64,000 nt of DNA, taken from positions 1-64,000 of the forward strand of contig JABAAT010000038.1 of assembly GCA_014238615.1 (NCBI GenBank). The letters are read 5' to 3'. The translations under genes were made by a program, and so were the position numbers. This DNA is from Gammaproteobacteria bacterium. GTDB taxonomy: Bacteria > Pseudomonadota > Gammaproteobacteria > Porifericomitales > Porifericomitaceae. Under the pieces are notes generated by a model that made no database searches, was not told where the DNA came from, and saw nothing but the letters and a program-made list of their open reading frames with translations. Every line of letters starts with the position of its first letter. Position 1 is the stretch's first letter. Below are positions 38,644 to 46,248 of the stretch, in pieces.

Positions 38644-39198
38644 ATGAACCTGACTGATCAATTCCTGATCGCCATGCCCGGCTTAACGGATCCTAATTTT
38701 CACCAGGCCGTCGCTTACATCTGCGTGCACAGCAAGGAGGGTGCCATGGGGATCATCATCAACCGTCCCCTGGACAGCCTGGTGCTCGGAGACGTGTTGT
38801 CGCAGCTGAAACTCAAGCCTGTCACCAGCAAGATCCACGCCCTGCAGGTGTTCCACGGCGGCCCGGTGCAGCGCGATCGGGGCTTTGTCCTGCACCGGCC
38901 GACCTGTGAATGGGAATCCACCATCCGCACCTCGGACGAGATCGGCGTCACCACCTCAAGCGACATCCTCAAGGCCATCGCCGGCGGCGGGGGGCCGGAG
39001 GAAAGCCTGGTAGCCTTGGGTTACGCCGGCTGGGGAGAAGGGCAGCTGGAATACGAACTGGCCGAGAATACGTGGCTTTGTGCGCCCGCCGACTCACAGG
39101 TGATATTCTGCACGCCCAGCGAGAAACGTTGGGCGGCGGCGATCAGGTTGCTCGGTTTCGACCCCAAAAGCCTTTGCCATATCAGCGGACACGCGTGA
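38644..39198 (+). CDS. yqgE: UPF0301/DUF179 protein YqgE
   Basis: 184 aa from the ATG at 38644 (MNLTDQFLIAMPGL). ATGs at 38614 and 38554 are in frame but precede the conserved start. DUF179 motifs FHQAVAYICVHSKEGAMGIIINRPL and VFHGGPVQRDRGFVLH are intact. Function is unknown; it is almost always adjacent to ruvX, and here overlaps it by four bases. Confidence 0.93.
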   Translation: MNLTDQFLIAMPGLTDPNFHQAVAYICVHSKEGAMGIIINRPLDSLVLGDVLSQLKLKPVTSKIHALQVFHGGPVQRDRGFVLHRPTCEWESTIRTSDEIGVTTSSDILKAIAGGGGPEESLVALGYAGWGEGQLEYELAENTWLCAPADSQVIFCTPSEKRWAAAIRLLGFDPKSLCHISGHA

Positions 39199-39659
39199 AG
39201 CGCGACGAAACCCTGCTCGGTTTCGACTTTGGACGCAAACGCATTGGTGTGGCAGTCGGCCAGACCGTCTCGGCCACGGCTTCTCCCCTGCTCATTTTGG
39301 ATAACCGCAAGAACACGCCCTGGACAGCCATAGGCAGGTTGTTGCGCTCCTGGCGACCCAGTCGCCTGATCGTGGGGGTGCCGTTGCACATGGACGGCAC
39401 CGAGCAGGAACTGACCGCGTGCGCGCGGCGCTTCATGCGCCGGCTCAGCGGCCGTTACCTCCTGCCCGTGCATGGCGTGGATGAGCGCCTCAGTACCGTG
39501 GAAGCGCGCCGCCGCGCCGGACCGCACGCCGCCCACGTGGATTCCCTGGCTGCCCAGATCATCCTTGAAAGTTGGTTGAACGAATGGACGGCGCGGCAAT
39601 CCGGGGAGCCTCCTGCCGAAGCCCCAGGACACACGCACCCGCCCTGTCATGCCCGATAG
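39195..39659 (+). CDS. ruvX: Putative pre-16S rRNA nuclease / Holliday junction resolvase-like RuvX (YqgF)
   Basis: RNase H-fold nuclease, 154 aa from a GTG at 39195 overlapping the yqgE stop. LLGFDFGRKRIGVAVG carries the first catalytic Asp, RLIVGVPLHMDGTEQ and GVDERLSTVEARRR the others. The family processes the 5' end of 16S rRNA in E. coli. The C-terminal tail (about 20 residues, Gly/Pro-rich) overlaps the pyrR start by 11 bases. Confidence 0.93.
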   Translation: MKRDETLLGFDFGRKRIGVAVGQTVSATASPLLILDNRKNTPWTAIGRLLRSWRPSRLIVGVPLHMDGTEQELTACARRFMRRLSGRYLLPVHGVDERLSTVEARRRAGPHAAHVDSLAAQIILESWLNEWTARQSGEPPAEAPGHTHPPCHAR

Positions 39660-40158
39660 ACTACCCGCGCCTGAAGAATGCCTGCGGGAGATGGCCGCGA
39701 CCCTGCGGCAGCGCCTGCCCGCCTCGAACGGAGAGCAACCGCTGCTGGTCGGCATCCAGCGCGGCGGAGTCTGGATCGCGCGGCATCTCTGCCGCCTGCT
39801 GGAACTCTCCGACACGCCCAGTGAGCTGAATATCGCCTTTTACCGCGACGATTTCAGCCGCATCGGTATGCATCCACGCGTGCGACCATCGCGTTTGCCC
39901 CCTACCGTGGAAGGGCGCCGCGTGATCCTGGTGGATGATGTGCTTTACACCGGGCGCACCGTGCGCGCCGCGCTGAACGAACTCTTTGACTTCGGGCGCC
40001 CGCACTCCGTGACCCTGGCGGTGCTCATCGACCGCGGCGACCGCGAATTACCGATACAAGCCGACGTCGTCGGGCACCACCTGCGACTGGGGAAAACCGA
40101 ACAAGTGCGCTTGCACGGCCCGGAGCCCTTGCGCCTGGAACGGGTGCGTCAAATGTGA
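39649..40158 (+). CDS. pyrR: Bifunctional pyr regulator / uracil phosphoribosyltransferase PyrR
   Basis: 169 aa type I phosphoribosyltransferase. PRPP motif [19 protein letters not shown] is at about 91-109, and [16 protein letters not shown] lies near the N-terminus. In Gram-positives PyrR binds pyr mRNA. Whether it regulates RNA here is unknown, since no PyrR anti-antiterminator was seen in front of pyrB, with which it overlaps by four bases. Confidence 0.92.
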   Translation: MPDRLPAPEECLREMAATLRQRLPASNGEQPLLVGIQRGGVWIARHLCRLLELSDTPSELNIAFYRDDFSRIGMHPRVRPSRLPPTVEGRRVILVDDVLYTGRTVRAALNELFDFGRPHSVTLAVLIDRGDRELPIQADVVGHHLRLGKTEQVRLHGPEPLRLERVRQM

Positions 40159-41132
40159 ACAAGGGTGTTCCGCAACTGGACGCGGAAGGCCAGTTGCGCC
40201 ACCTGCTTTGCATCGATGGACTCAGTCGGGAGCTGCTGCTGCGCATTCTGGACTATGCCGAGACCTTCCGCGGCGTGGACCGGCGGCCGGTCAAAAAGTC
40301 TCCCCTGCTGCGCGGCAAAACCGTGGTGAACTTGTTCTTTGAACCCAGCACCCGCACCCGCATCACCTTTGAACTGGCGGCCAAGCGCCTCGCGGCGGAT
40401 GTGCTCAACCTGGACGTCGGACAGTCGGCCACCCGCAAGGGCGAATCCCTGGCCAACACCCTGCGCACCCTGGAAGCCATGCATTGCGACATGTTCGTGA
40501 TCCGCCATCCGCATAGCGGGGCGGCGCACTTTCTCGCTTCCCGTGCTGTTCCGCACGTGAGCGTCATCAACGCGGGCGACAACTGTCATGCGCACCCCAC
40601 CCAGGCCCTTCTGGATATGTTCACCATTCGCCGTCATCGGCCCGACTTCGGCGCCCTGTGCGTGGCCCTGATCGGCGATGTTCTGCATTCACGGGTCGCG
40701 CGCTCTGAAATCCGCGCCCTGCAGTTGCTTGGCGCCGGCGAAATCCGGATCATCGGGCCGCGTACCCTGATCCCCGCCGATCTGAAACGCGACTGGGGGG
40801 TGCGCGTCATGCACGACCTGCGGGAAGGTCTGCGCGACTGCGACGTGGCGATCTGCCTGCGCTTACAGCGTGAGCGGATGCAAGGCCATTACCTGCCCAG
40901 CCTGGGCGAGTACTACCATCGCTACGGTCTAACCGAGCGGAGCCTGGCCTGGGCCAAGGAGGACAGCCTGGTCATGCATCCGGGGCCGGTGAACCTGGGC
41001 ATCGAGATGGACGCCGCGGTCGCTGAAGGTCCGCGTTCCTTGATATTGGAACAGGTCAGCAACGGCATCGCGGTGCGCATGGCGGTGATGGCGTTGACCC
41101 TGGGCCGCGCGGCTTCACAACGCAGGAAGTGA
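40155..41132 (+). CDS. pyrB: Aspartate carbamoyltransferase catalytic subunit
   Basis: Condenses carbamoyl phosphate with aspartate. 325 aa from a GTG at 40155. The carbamoyl-phosphate motif FFEPSTRTR is at about 61-69, the loop with [11 protein letters not shown] follows, and [11 protein letters not shown] and [12 protein letters not shown] are conserved. The 20-residue extension before the core and coupling to a non-catalytic dihydroorotase match the PyrB-PyrC' dodecamer type of Pseudomonas rather than the PyrI-regulated type; no pyrI is present. Confidence 0.96.
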   Translation: MNKGVPQLDAEGQLRHLLCIDGLSRELLLRILDYAETFRGVDRRPVKKSPLLRGKTVVNLFFEPSTRTRITFELAAKRLAADVLNLDVGQSATRKGESLANTLRTLEAMHCDMFVIRHPHSGAAHFLASRAVPHVSVINAGDNCHAHPTQALLDMFTIRRHRPDFGALCVALIGDVLHSRVARSEIRALQLLGAGEIRIIGPRTLIPADLKRDWGVRVMHDLREGLRDCDVAICLRLQRERMQGHYLPSLGEYYHRYGLTERSLAWAKEDSLVMHPGPVNLGIEMDAAVAEGPRSLILEQVSNGIAVRMAVMALTLGRAASQRRK

Positions 41133-42418
41133 TGAAGATCGCCGTGCGTGGCGGCCGCGTCGTGGATCCGGCCAACCAGTTGGAGACGGTCACCGACCTC
41201 TTCATTGACTCAGGCAAAATCAAGGGCCTGGGACAGGCGCCCAAGGCTTTCCAGGCGGAATTGGATCTGGACGCGCGCGGCAAACTGGTGCTGCCCGGCC
41301 TGGTGGATCTCTGCGCGCATCTACGCGAACCGGGCCAGGAGCACAAGGCCACCATCGCCAGCGAAACCCTCGCCGCGGCCGCCGGCGGCGTCACCAGCCT
41401 GTGCTGCCCACCCGATACCCATCCAGTGGCCGACCTGCCCTCGATCCTGGAACTCATTCAGCGCCGCGCGCGCCAGGCCGCCCGCACCCGTGTGCTGGTC
41501 TGCGGGGCCCTGACCCGCAAGCTGGCCCACCGGGAGTTGAGTGACATGGATGCCCTGCGCCGGGAGGGTTGTGTAGCGGTGGGCAATGCTCGCACGCCTT
41601 TGCCGGACAGCGGCCTGTTACGGCGGGCCATGGAATACGCCACCACCTGCGGCCTTCCCCTGCATCTGTACGCGGAGGAAGGCTCCCTGAGCGGCGACGG
41701 CATGGTGAACGAGGGCCCCGTCAGCACCCGCTGGGGCCTGCCCTCTTTCCCGGAGGTCGCCGAAACCGTTGCCGTGGCCCGTGTCCTGCTACTGGCCGCC
41801 CAGAGCGGGGCGCGTGTGCACTTGTGCCGGTTGAGCACGGCCGCATCCCTGCACATGGTCGCCGAGGCGCGGGCGCGTAACCTGCCGATAAGCGCTGATG
41901 TCGGCGTGAATTACCTGCATCTCTGCGATACGGATCTGGGCCTGTTTGACTCTTCCCGACATCTGCGTCCTCCGCTACGCCCCGAGAGTGATCGGGAGGC
42001 GCTGCGTGAAGCCCTGAGGCAGGGTCTGCTCTCAGTCTGTTCCGACCATCAACCCCATGAACCGGAAGCCAAGCAAGCCCCCTTTCAAGCCACCGAAGCA
42101 GGCTCCTCGTCCCTGGAATTATTCTTGCCCCTGATGCTGCGCCTGGTGCGTGAGGGACACCTGGAATTAAGCCAGGCGGTGTCGGCGGTGACCCATCATC
42201 CGGCCGCCGTGATGGGATTGCCCCGGGGCACCCTGGGCGTGGGCGCGGCCGCCGATCTGTGCCTGGTGGACCCGGAGGCGGAATGGACCGTGTCTCCAGA
42301 AGAGCTCCTCAGCGCCGGCAAGATGACTTCCTGCGACGGCTGGCGCCTGCACGGCCGCGTCACGCACACACTGTTGGATGGCCGCCTGGTGTTTGAGCGC
42401 GCCAGGCAGGAAACGTGA
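41132..42418 (+). CDS. pyrC': Dihydroorotase-like protein PyrC' (probably non-catalytic)
   Basis: 428 aa amidohydrolase-fold protein from the ATG at 41132, whose A is shared with the pyrB TGA; a GTG at 41129 would add one residue. The metal-binding HxHxREPG of active dihydroorotases reads LCAHLREPG here, the first His replaced by Cys. Later ligands also appear changed: YAEEG where DHCED is usual, and HLCRLSTAAS where a second His is expected. SDHQPHE keeps its Asp. Such PyrC' proteins assemble with PyrB and are needed for carbamoyltransferase activity in Pseudomonas. A true PyrC must be elsewhere. Confidence 0.9.
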   Translation: MKIAVRGGRVVDPANQLETVTDLFIDSGKIKGLGQAPKAFQAELDLDARGKLVLPGLVDLCAHLREPGQEHKATIASETLAAAAGGVTSLCCPPDTHPVADLPSILELIQRRARQAARTRVLVCGALTRKLAHRELSDMDALRREGCVAVGNARTPLPDSGLLRRAMEYATTCGLPLHLYAEEGSLSGDGMVNEGPVSTRWGLPSFPEVAETVAVARVLLLAAQSGARVHLCRLSTAASLHMVAEARARNLPISADVGVNYLHLCDTDLGLFDSSRHLRPPLRPESDREALREALRQGLLSVCSDHQPHEPEAKQAPFQATEAGSSSLELFLPLMLRLVREGHLELSQAVSAVTHHPAAVMGLPRGTLGVGAAADLCLVDPEAEWTVSPEELLSAGKMTSCDGWRLHGRVTHTLLDGRLVFERARQET

Positions 42419-43284
42419 GGGCGCCGCGCTTACTGCTGGCGGAGCAGGCCACCGTACTGGAGCAGCGGCGGTGCCCGGAGCAACAGTACCTGCTGCGCCT
42501 GCGGGCACCGCGTATCGCCGGCGCCGCCCGACCGGGCACCTTCGTGCACATGCAATGCGACCCCATGCTCCCCATGCGCCGCCCCATGTCCATCATGCGC
42601 GCCAAGCCGAACTCCGGGGAACTGGAGATTCTTTATGTCGCGCACGGCGTGGGCACCCGCCTGCTGGCCCAGAAGCAAAACGGTGCGCTTCTGGAACTGC
42701 TGGGCCCGGCGGGGCGCCCCTTCAAGCTGGAAGGCTACCGAGAGCGTCCCCTGCTCATCGGCGGGGGCGTAGGTATTCCGCCACTGCTCTTCCTGGCCGA
42801 GCACATGGCGCGGCAACGGCAACACCCGCTGGCATTGCTGGGTTCGGAGCGTCCCTTCCCCTTGACTACTTCCAGGATCACGGCCGTGCGCGAGCACTTA
42901 CCTGGATCAGCCGCCCTCGGTCTCGAAGCGCTGGAAAGGCTGGGCATCGCCTCGGCGTTGGCCAGCGGTACCGGGCAGCCGGGCTGCTACCCGGGCCATG
43001 TCACTGCACTGGCCGAACACTGGTTGCGGCGTTTGCCGCAAGAGACCCGCGCGCAGGTGGAGATTTTCGCCTGCGGCCCACCCTCCATGCTGGCCGCGGC
43101 GGCCGCCCTGGCTGGAAACTACGGGCTACCCTGCGAGGTCTCCCTGGAAGAATACATGGCCTGCGCCACCGGCGGCTGCGGCGCCTGCGTAGTGCCGTTC
43201 CACGACTCACGGGGCAACGTCTCCATGCAGCGCGTTTGCGTGGAAGGCCCGGTGTTTGACGCGCGGGCGGTGTTTCCCGGCTGA
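42415..43284 (+). CDS. pyrK: PyrK-like iron-sulfur flavoprotein (dihydroorotate dehydrogenase electron transfer subunit)
   Basis: 289 aa from a GTG at 42415 overlapping the pyrC' stop. N-terminal FAD-binding barrel (RRPMSIMRAKP), nucleotide-binding glycine-rich LLIGGGVGIPPLLFLAEHM, and a C-terminal [2Fe-2S] motif with four Cys in MACATGGCGACVV and VCVEGPVF. In class 1B enzymes PyrK passes electrons from dihydroorotate dehydrogenase to NAD. No pyrD is adjacent, so the partner dehydrogenase is unproven. Position in a pyr operon supports the call. Confidence 0.87.
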   Translation: MRAPRLLLAEQATVLEQRRCPEQQYLLRLRAPRIAGAARPGTFVHMQCDPMLPMRRPMSIMRAKPNSGELEILYVAHGVGTRLLAQKQNGALLELLGPAGRPFKLEGYRERPLLIGGGVGIPPLLFLAEHMARQRQHPLALLGSERPFPLTTSRITAVREHLPGSAALGLEALERLGIASALASGTGQPGCYPGHVTALAEHWLRRLPQETRAQVEIFACGPPSMLAAAAALAGNYGLPCEVSLEEYMACATGGCGACVVPFHDSRGNVSMQRVCVEGPVFDARAVFPG

Positions 43285-43285
43285 A

Positions 43286-44005
43286 ATGCATCACCTCCCG
43301 CCGCGCCGGGGCTTATGCAGTAACCAGAACCGACCCCACGAGCGGCTGTACGAAGCGCTGCAGCGCGCTTCCAGTGCTTCTTTCGAGAAACCGATCAGCA
43401 CCGGTTGTGTGCGCACCTTCACCCGCGTTGAAGAATTACGCGCCCGGCACGGCGGCCCCCTGCTGCTGGATTCCGGCTGCGGTGACGGCAGCGGCAGCCT
43501 GCGCCTGGCCCGGGCCTGCCCGCATGCCTTGATTATCGGTATTGACAAGTCGGAACACCGCCTGCGCCGCCACGAACTTCAGCAAAACCTGCGGCTGCTG
43601 GGCAACTGTCTGCTGGTGCGCGCTGACCTGGTGGATTTCTGGCGCTTGGCGGCCGCGGCGCGGTGGCGGGCCGCACACCACTACCTGCTCTACCCATGCC
43701 CCTGGCCGAAGCGCAGGCACCTGCGGCGCCGCTGGCATGCCCACCCGATCTGGCCCATCCCGGCCCTGCTGGCTGAACGCCTGGAATTGCGCACCAGCTG
43801 GAAGCTCTATGCCCAGGAGTTCCTCCTGGCCTGGGAATATTCCAAGCTCGGCAAGGCGCGCCTGGAACGTTTCCTGCCCAACACAGAACCCCTGAGCTCC
43901 TTTGAACGCAAGTACGTCGCAGCCGGGCAACCCCTGTACCGCTGCCTGGCGACCAGCGCACCGCGCAAGGTCGCGAGCAGAGCGGTCAGCAGAGCGGTCA
44001 ACTGA
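43286..44005 (+). CDS. TrmB-like SAM-dependent methyltransferase, catalytic Asp replaced
   Basis: 239 aa from the ATG at 43286, one base after pyrK. SAM-binding LLLDSGCGDGSGSLRLA is at about 59-75 and an acidic IIGIDKSEHRL follows. The region equivalent to the TrmB active site (usually FPDPWPKKRHxKRR) reads YPCPWPKRRHLRRRW, Cys at about 138 instead of Asp. The overall fold is TrmB-like (tRNA guanine-N7 methyltransferase), but this may be a paralogue with another substrate or no activity. The 3' end has a short tandem repeat (AGCAGAGCGGTC twice). Confidence 0.82.
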   Translation: MHHLPPRRGLCSNQNRPHERLYEALQRASSASFEKPISTGCVRTFTRVEELRARHGGPLLLDSGCGDGSGSLRLARACPHALIIGIDKSEHRLRRHELQQNLRLLGNCLLVRADLVDFWRLAAAARWRAAHHYLLYPCPWPKRRHLRRRWHAHPIWPIPALLAERLELRTSWKLYAQEFLLAWEYSKLGKARLERFLPNTEPLSSFERKYVAAGQPLYRCLATSAPRKVASRAVSRAVN

Positions 44006-44049
44006 CGGGTAGGCCGTCGACGGGGGCACCGCCGACCGTTGAGTCATTG

Positions 44050-44165
44050 GGGAGATACGATCGGGGATGGGATCGGCGGGGGTCTTGCTCAAACTGGTAG
44101 AGCTGCCAGGGGAAATCAGGGGGGATCAGGGAGAGCTCAGGAGGGAATCAGGGGGGAGATCAGGC
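44050..44165 (+). repeat. G-run-rich direct repeats
   Basis: Many runs of three to six G separated by ATCA or AGAT, with repeated GGGGGATCAGGG-like units. On the plus strand this could fold into G-quadruplex structures in the 3' untranslated part of the pyr transcript, just before the terminator. No coding potential. Confidence 0.6.
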
Positions 44166-44175
44166 CCTATAATAG

Positions 44176-44203
44176 AAAAGGGCGACTGTTCAGTCGCCCT
44201 TTT
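44176..44203. terminator. Bidirectional terminator between the pyr operon and pqqA
   Basis: Perfect 13-bp inverted repeat (AAAAGGGCGACTG and its complement) with a two-base loop, A-run on one side and T-run on the other. It can stop transcription of the plus-strand pyr/trmB-like genes and of the minus-strand pqqA, whose stop codon is 28 bases away. Confidence 0.88.
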
Positions 44204-44230
44204 CGGCTCGCAACAAGTAATCTACTGGAT

Positions 44231-44305
44231 TTACTTGTTGTTGATGTACATCGTCACTTCGAAACCGAAGCGGATGTCGTTGTATTCAGGGGTATCCCAT
44301 TTCAT
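44231..44305 (-). CDS. pqqA: Coenzyme PQQ precursor peptide PqqA
   Basis: 24-codon gene (ATG 44305, TAA 44231-44233). The peptide has the PqqA pattern W-x-x-P, then D-I-R-x-G-F-E-V-T-M-Y; the Glu (residue 16) and Tyr (residue 20) that PqqE links and that become the PQQ backbone are both present with the usual three-residue spacing. GAGGAG lies eight bases upstream of the ATG. The gene is alone: pqqB, C, D, E are not in the window. It is flanked by a promoter-like region and terminators on both sides, so it is a complete independent unit. It may be an extra copy supplying precursor. Confidence 0.93.
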   Translation of the reverse strand: MKWDTPEYNDIRFGFEVTMYINNK

Positions 44306-44360
44306 GATGTAGACTCCTCTCGTGGATGGATGGTGTCAGTTAAAGAATTAATTGCCTTGT

Positions 44361-44381
44361 TTTATAGCATTCCTCATGCCA
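44361..44381 (-). promoter_or_regulatory. Candidate pqqA promoter (sigma-54-like, or sigma-70 extended -10)
   Basis: The minus strand reads TGGCATGAGGAATGCT (plus 44366-44381), with GG and GC spaced as in -24/-12 sigma-54 promoters. It overlaps GCTATAAAA, an extended -10 for sigma-70 (TATAAA at plus 44361-44366). The leader would be about 50 nt. Either reading suits a strongly expressed short gene; sequence alone does not decide. The surrounding 44306-44460 is markedly AT-richer than its neighbours. Confidence 0.45.
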
Positions 44382-44456
44382 AACTCTGGGAGAGGCGCTT
44401 CTTAAACACCTGCTCTTCCTGTAATATCAAGTTAAATCAACGACTTAGCGCATTAT

Positions 44457-44489
44457 AAAAAAGCGCCCCCGGTCCATGAATCCAGGGCG
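44457..44489 (-). terminator. Candidate terminator upstream of pqqA
   Basis: On the minus strand a five-base GC stem (CGCCC/GGGCG) with a 16-base interior is followed by six T (A-run at plus 44457-44462). It would shield pqqA from transcription entering from 44490-44900. The interior loop is large, so strength is uncertain. Confidence 0.4.
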
Positions 44490-44901
44490 GTCCCTCCGAA
44501 GGTTGTCTCCCGCTGGTTATTAACCACCACCGCATCCAAATGCCGACGGCGACCCGGGCCTGAAACCCTCCCAGGCAGGAAGGGAACTCCCAAGCATAGA
44601 GTGACATAAAGCGGCGGAGCAGGCCGGGAGGACACCGGGCAAGTGACGGCTCAAAAATCCTCCCTCCCGCGGGTTTCCTCCCTGCATCCGGCGGAATGAA
44701 CTTGGAAGACCTCCATCCCTGTACATCTTAATGAGCCGGTATCCAAGATGGGCGTGGACCGATACGGAAGTCTCCAACCCGCTCTTGTGTCCTCTTTCCG
44801 GCAGCGCACCGCTCCCGCCGGCCCAGCCTGGATTGCAACTTCTTCAGCATTTCGATGGCGTTCCGCTCTCTACCAGGCCACCGGGAGATAGCAAGGCCCC
44901 C
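44490..44901. other. 412-bp region without a convincing gene
   Basis: A 61-codon minus-strand frame (44728-44913) shows basic, helical composition (RERNAIEMLKKLQSRLGRRE) but has no recognisable family and runs into the junction repeat. It may be the end of something older. Nothing else is visible. Confidence 0.3.
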
Positions 44902-44913
44902 GGCCCGCCGCAC
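44902..44913 (+). repeat. Junction direct repeat, copy 1
   Basis: GGCCCGCCGCAC at the outer left end of the ankyrin segment. The same 12-mer, allowing one C/T change, recurs in the same orientation at 46162-46173 and 46465-46476, exactly between and after the two inverted-repeat-bounded segments. Confidence 0.7.
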
Positions 44914-44914
44914 G

Positions 44915-44957
44915 AGCCTCTAAGAAAGTGGGTTGATGCTTTTTACAACAGATCAGG
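44915..44957 (-). repeat. Inverted repeat arm, left end of the ankyrin segment
   Basis: About 42 bp matching, in opposite orientation and with about six mismatches, the arm at 46120-46161. Shared core on the minus strand: GATCTGTTGTAAAAAGCATC then AAC. The stop codon of the ankyrin gene (TTG TAA) lies inside this arm. Confidence 0.75.
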
Positions 44958-46102
44958 CAGATACCTTCCGTCCCCGTCCCGCAGGAGCTTGACGGTTTCT
45001 GTGTGCCCTCCCGCCTCTGCGTGCGCCAAGGCAGTCCAGCCGTCCTTGTCCCGTAGGTTGGGGTTAGTCTTCTTATCTAGCAGAGACTGTGTGATGCTCG
45101 TGCGCAGAGAGCATGAGTGCCGTGAGACCGGCATCTTCCTGCATGTTGATCTCTGCTCCCTTTTCCAGAAGTAACTCCACGAGCTTATCCTCCCCCAACA
45201 TCGCTGCCAGCATGAATGCCGTTACGCCACCATTCGCCTGGGCAACGACATTCACTCTGGCAGCAAGCAACACCTTGACGACAGCCACGTGTCCCTTTAC
45301 TACTGCATGTATCAATGCCGTCGAGCCGCGCTTGTCTTGTGCGTTGACCTTTGCCTTGGTGGCAAGCAGCAGTTTGACGGTTTCCTCGTGCCCGTTGACG
45401 GATGCGTAGATCAAGGCCGTACCGCCGCGCTTGGCTTGTGCGTTGACGCGCTTTTCCCGTTCACTAGCATTTGCGGCTGATGCACCAATCAGGAGTCGGG
45501 CGATTCCCGCATGCCCGTTGACCGATGCATATTATGAGTGCCGTCTGCCAATCCTTGTCTTGCGCATCGGCATCAGCGCCCGCTTCCAGCAGTAACTGGA
45601 CGGTTGGTTCGAGTCCCTCTTCTGCTGCGAACATTAGTGCCGTTCTTCCGTCCCCGTCATGCGCGTTAGGGGAAAACGGGAGGGGCCCGCCGCCGTGAGG
45701 ATCGATCTCCAGAAGCAACTTCTTAAGGTTGGTCTCGTTCTCCTTGCGTTGCTCTTTTTGTGGCTCTCCTGATCGAGGTCGGATCAGCCGACCAACCCAG
45801 CGATTCAAGGGCTTCCAGATACGGGAGATAAGGACTAGCGAAAATATTGACCCAACGGTTGAGGCGATAATTTGGTTACTGAGCAGTCGGGGGAGGTGCA
45901 GAGCAACCAACTCAAAGCATAATGAAACCCAATCGATTACTAGTGAGACCCAGTCATTTTCTATAGCAAGCCGATCAATAACTCGCGAAGTCCAGCGACT
46001 TGTCAGAGGAACATCCCCATCTCCACATCTCCAGCTCAGTAAGCCTACGGAGCCGATGTGCGGCCACGGCCCCAAAGGCAGATTAGGCCGGTATTTTAGC
46101 AC
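44943..46102 (-). pseudogene. Ankyrin-repeat membrane protein gene with two frameshifts
   Basis: Read from a GTG at 46102, the product has a hydrophobic segment (about residues 80-105, IIASTVGSIFSLVLISRIW), a basic linker and then ankyrin repeats (GRTALMFAAEEG, GTALIYASVNGHEETVKLLL, GSTALIHAVVKGHVAVVKVLL, GVTAFMLAAMLGEDKLVELLL, WTALAHAEAGGHTETVKLL). The repeats continue across two frame changes, one near 45530-45536 (one extra base) and one near 45110. About 385 codons if repaired. Two sequencing errors could also explain it, but the neighbouring small gene is broken too. Lower G+C than the flanks suggests acquisition. Confidence 0.82.
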
Positions 46103-46119
46103 CTGCGGAGGGATGGTGG

Positions 46120-46161
46120 CCCGATCTGTGGTAAAAGCATCAACACACTTTATGAGAAGCT
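46120..46161 (+). repeat. Inverted repeat arm, right end of the ankyrin segment
   Basis: Partner of 44915-44957; core GATCTGTGGTAAAAGCATCA at 46123. It lies just upstream of the ankyrin gene start, so the promoter of that gene would have to be within or beside it. With the arm at 46175-46212 it forms a larger imperfect palindrome of about 93 bp centred on the 12-bp junction repeat. Confidence 0.75.
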
Positions 46162-46173
46162 GGCCCGTCGCAC
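46162..46173 (+). repeat. Junction direct repeat, copy 2
   Basis: GGCCCGTCGCAC, one base different from copies 1 and 3, placed precisely between the two segments. Confidence 0.7.
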
Positions 46174-46174
46174 T

Positions 46175-46212
46175 AGCCGTTACGTTAAGTGTTGATTTTG
46201 CCACAGACCGGG
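46175..46212 (-). repeat. Inverted repeat arm, left end of the small-ORF segment
   Basis: Begins AGCCGTTACGTTAAGTGTTG; the first 22 bases are a perfect inverted match to the arm ending at 46464, and a further stretch (TTTTGCCACAGACCGGG) matches with gaps. Its inner part is related to the ankyrin-segment arms, so all four arms belong to one family. Confidence 0.78.
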
Positions 46213-46248
46213 TGCAAGGCGACGCAAGAGCTAACGGAGGTTGATAGG

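Noticed and set aside
44168-44173. TATAAT as a plus-strand promoter
   Set aside because: It lies immediately before the terminator hairpin, with no -35 and no gene downstream on that strand.
46120-46212. Integron attC site
   Set aside because: The palindrome contains a GTTAAGT core-like heptamer, but the two genes are divergent rather than in one orientation and no integron integrase is visible. It was kept as a generic inverted-repeat structure.
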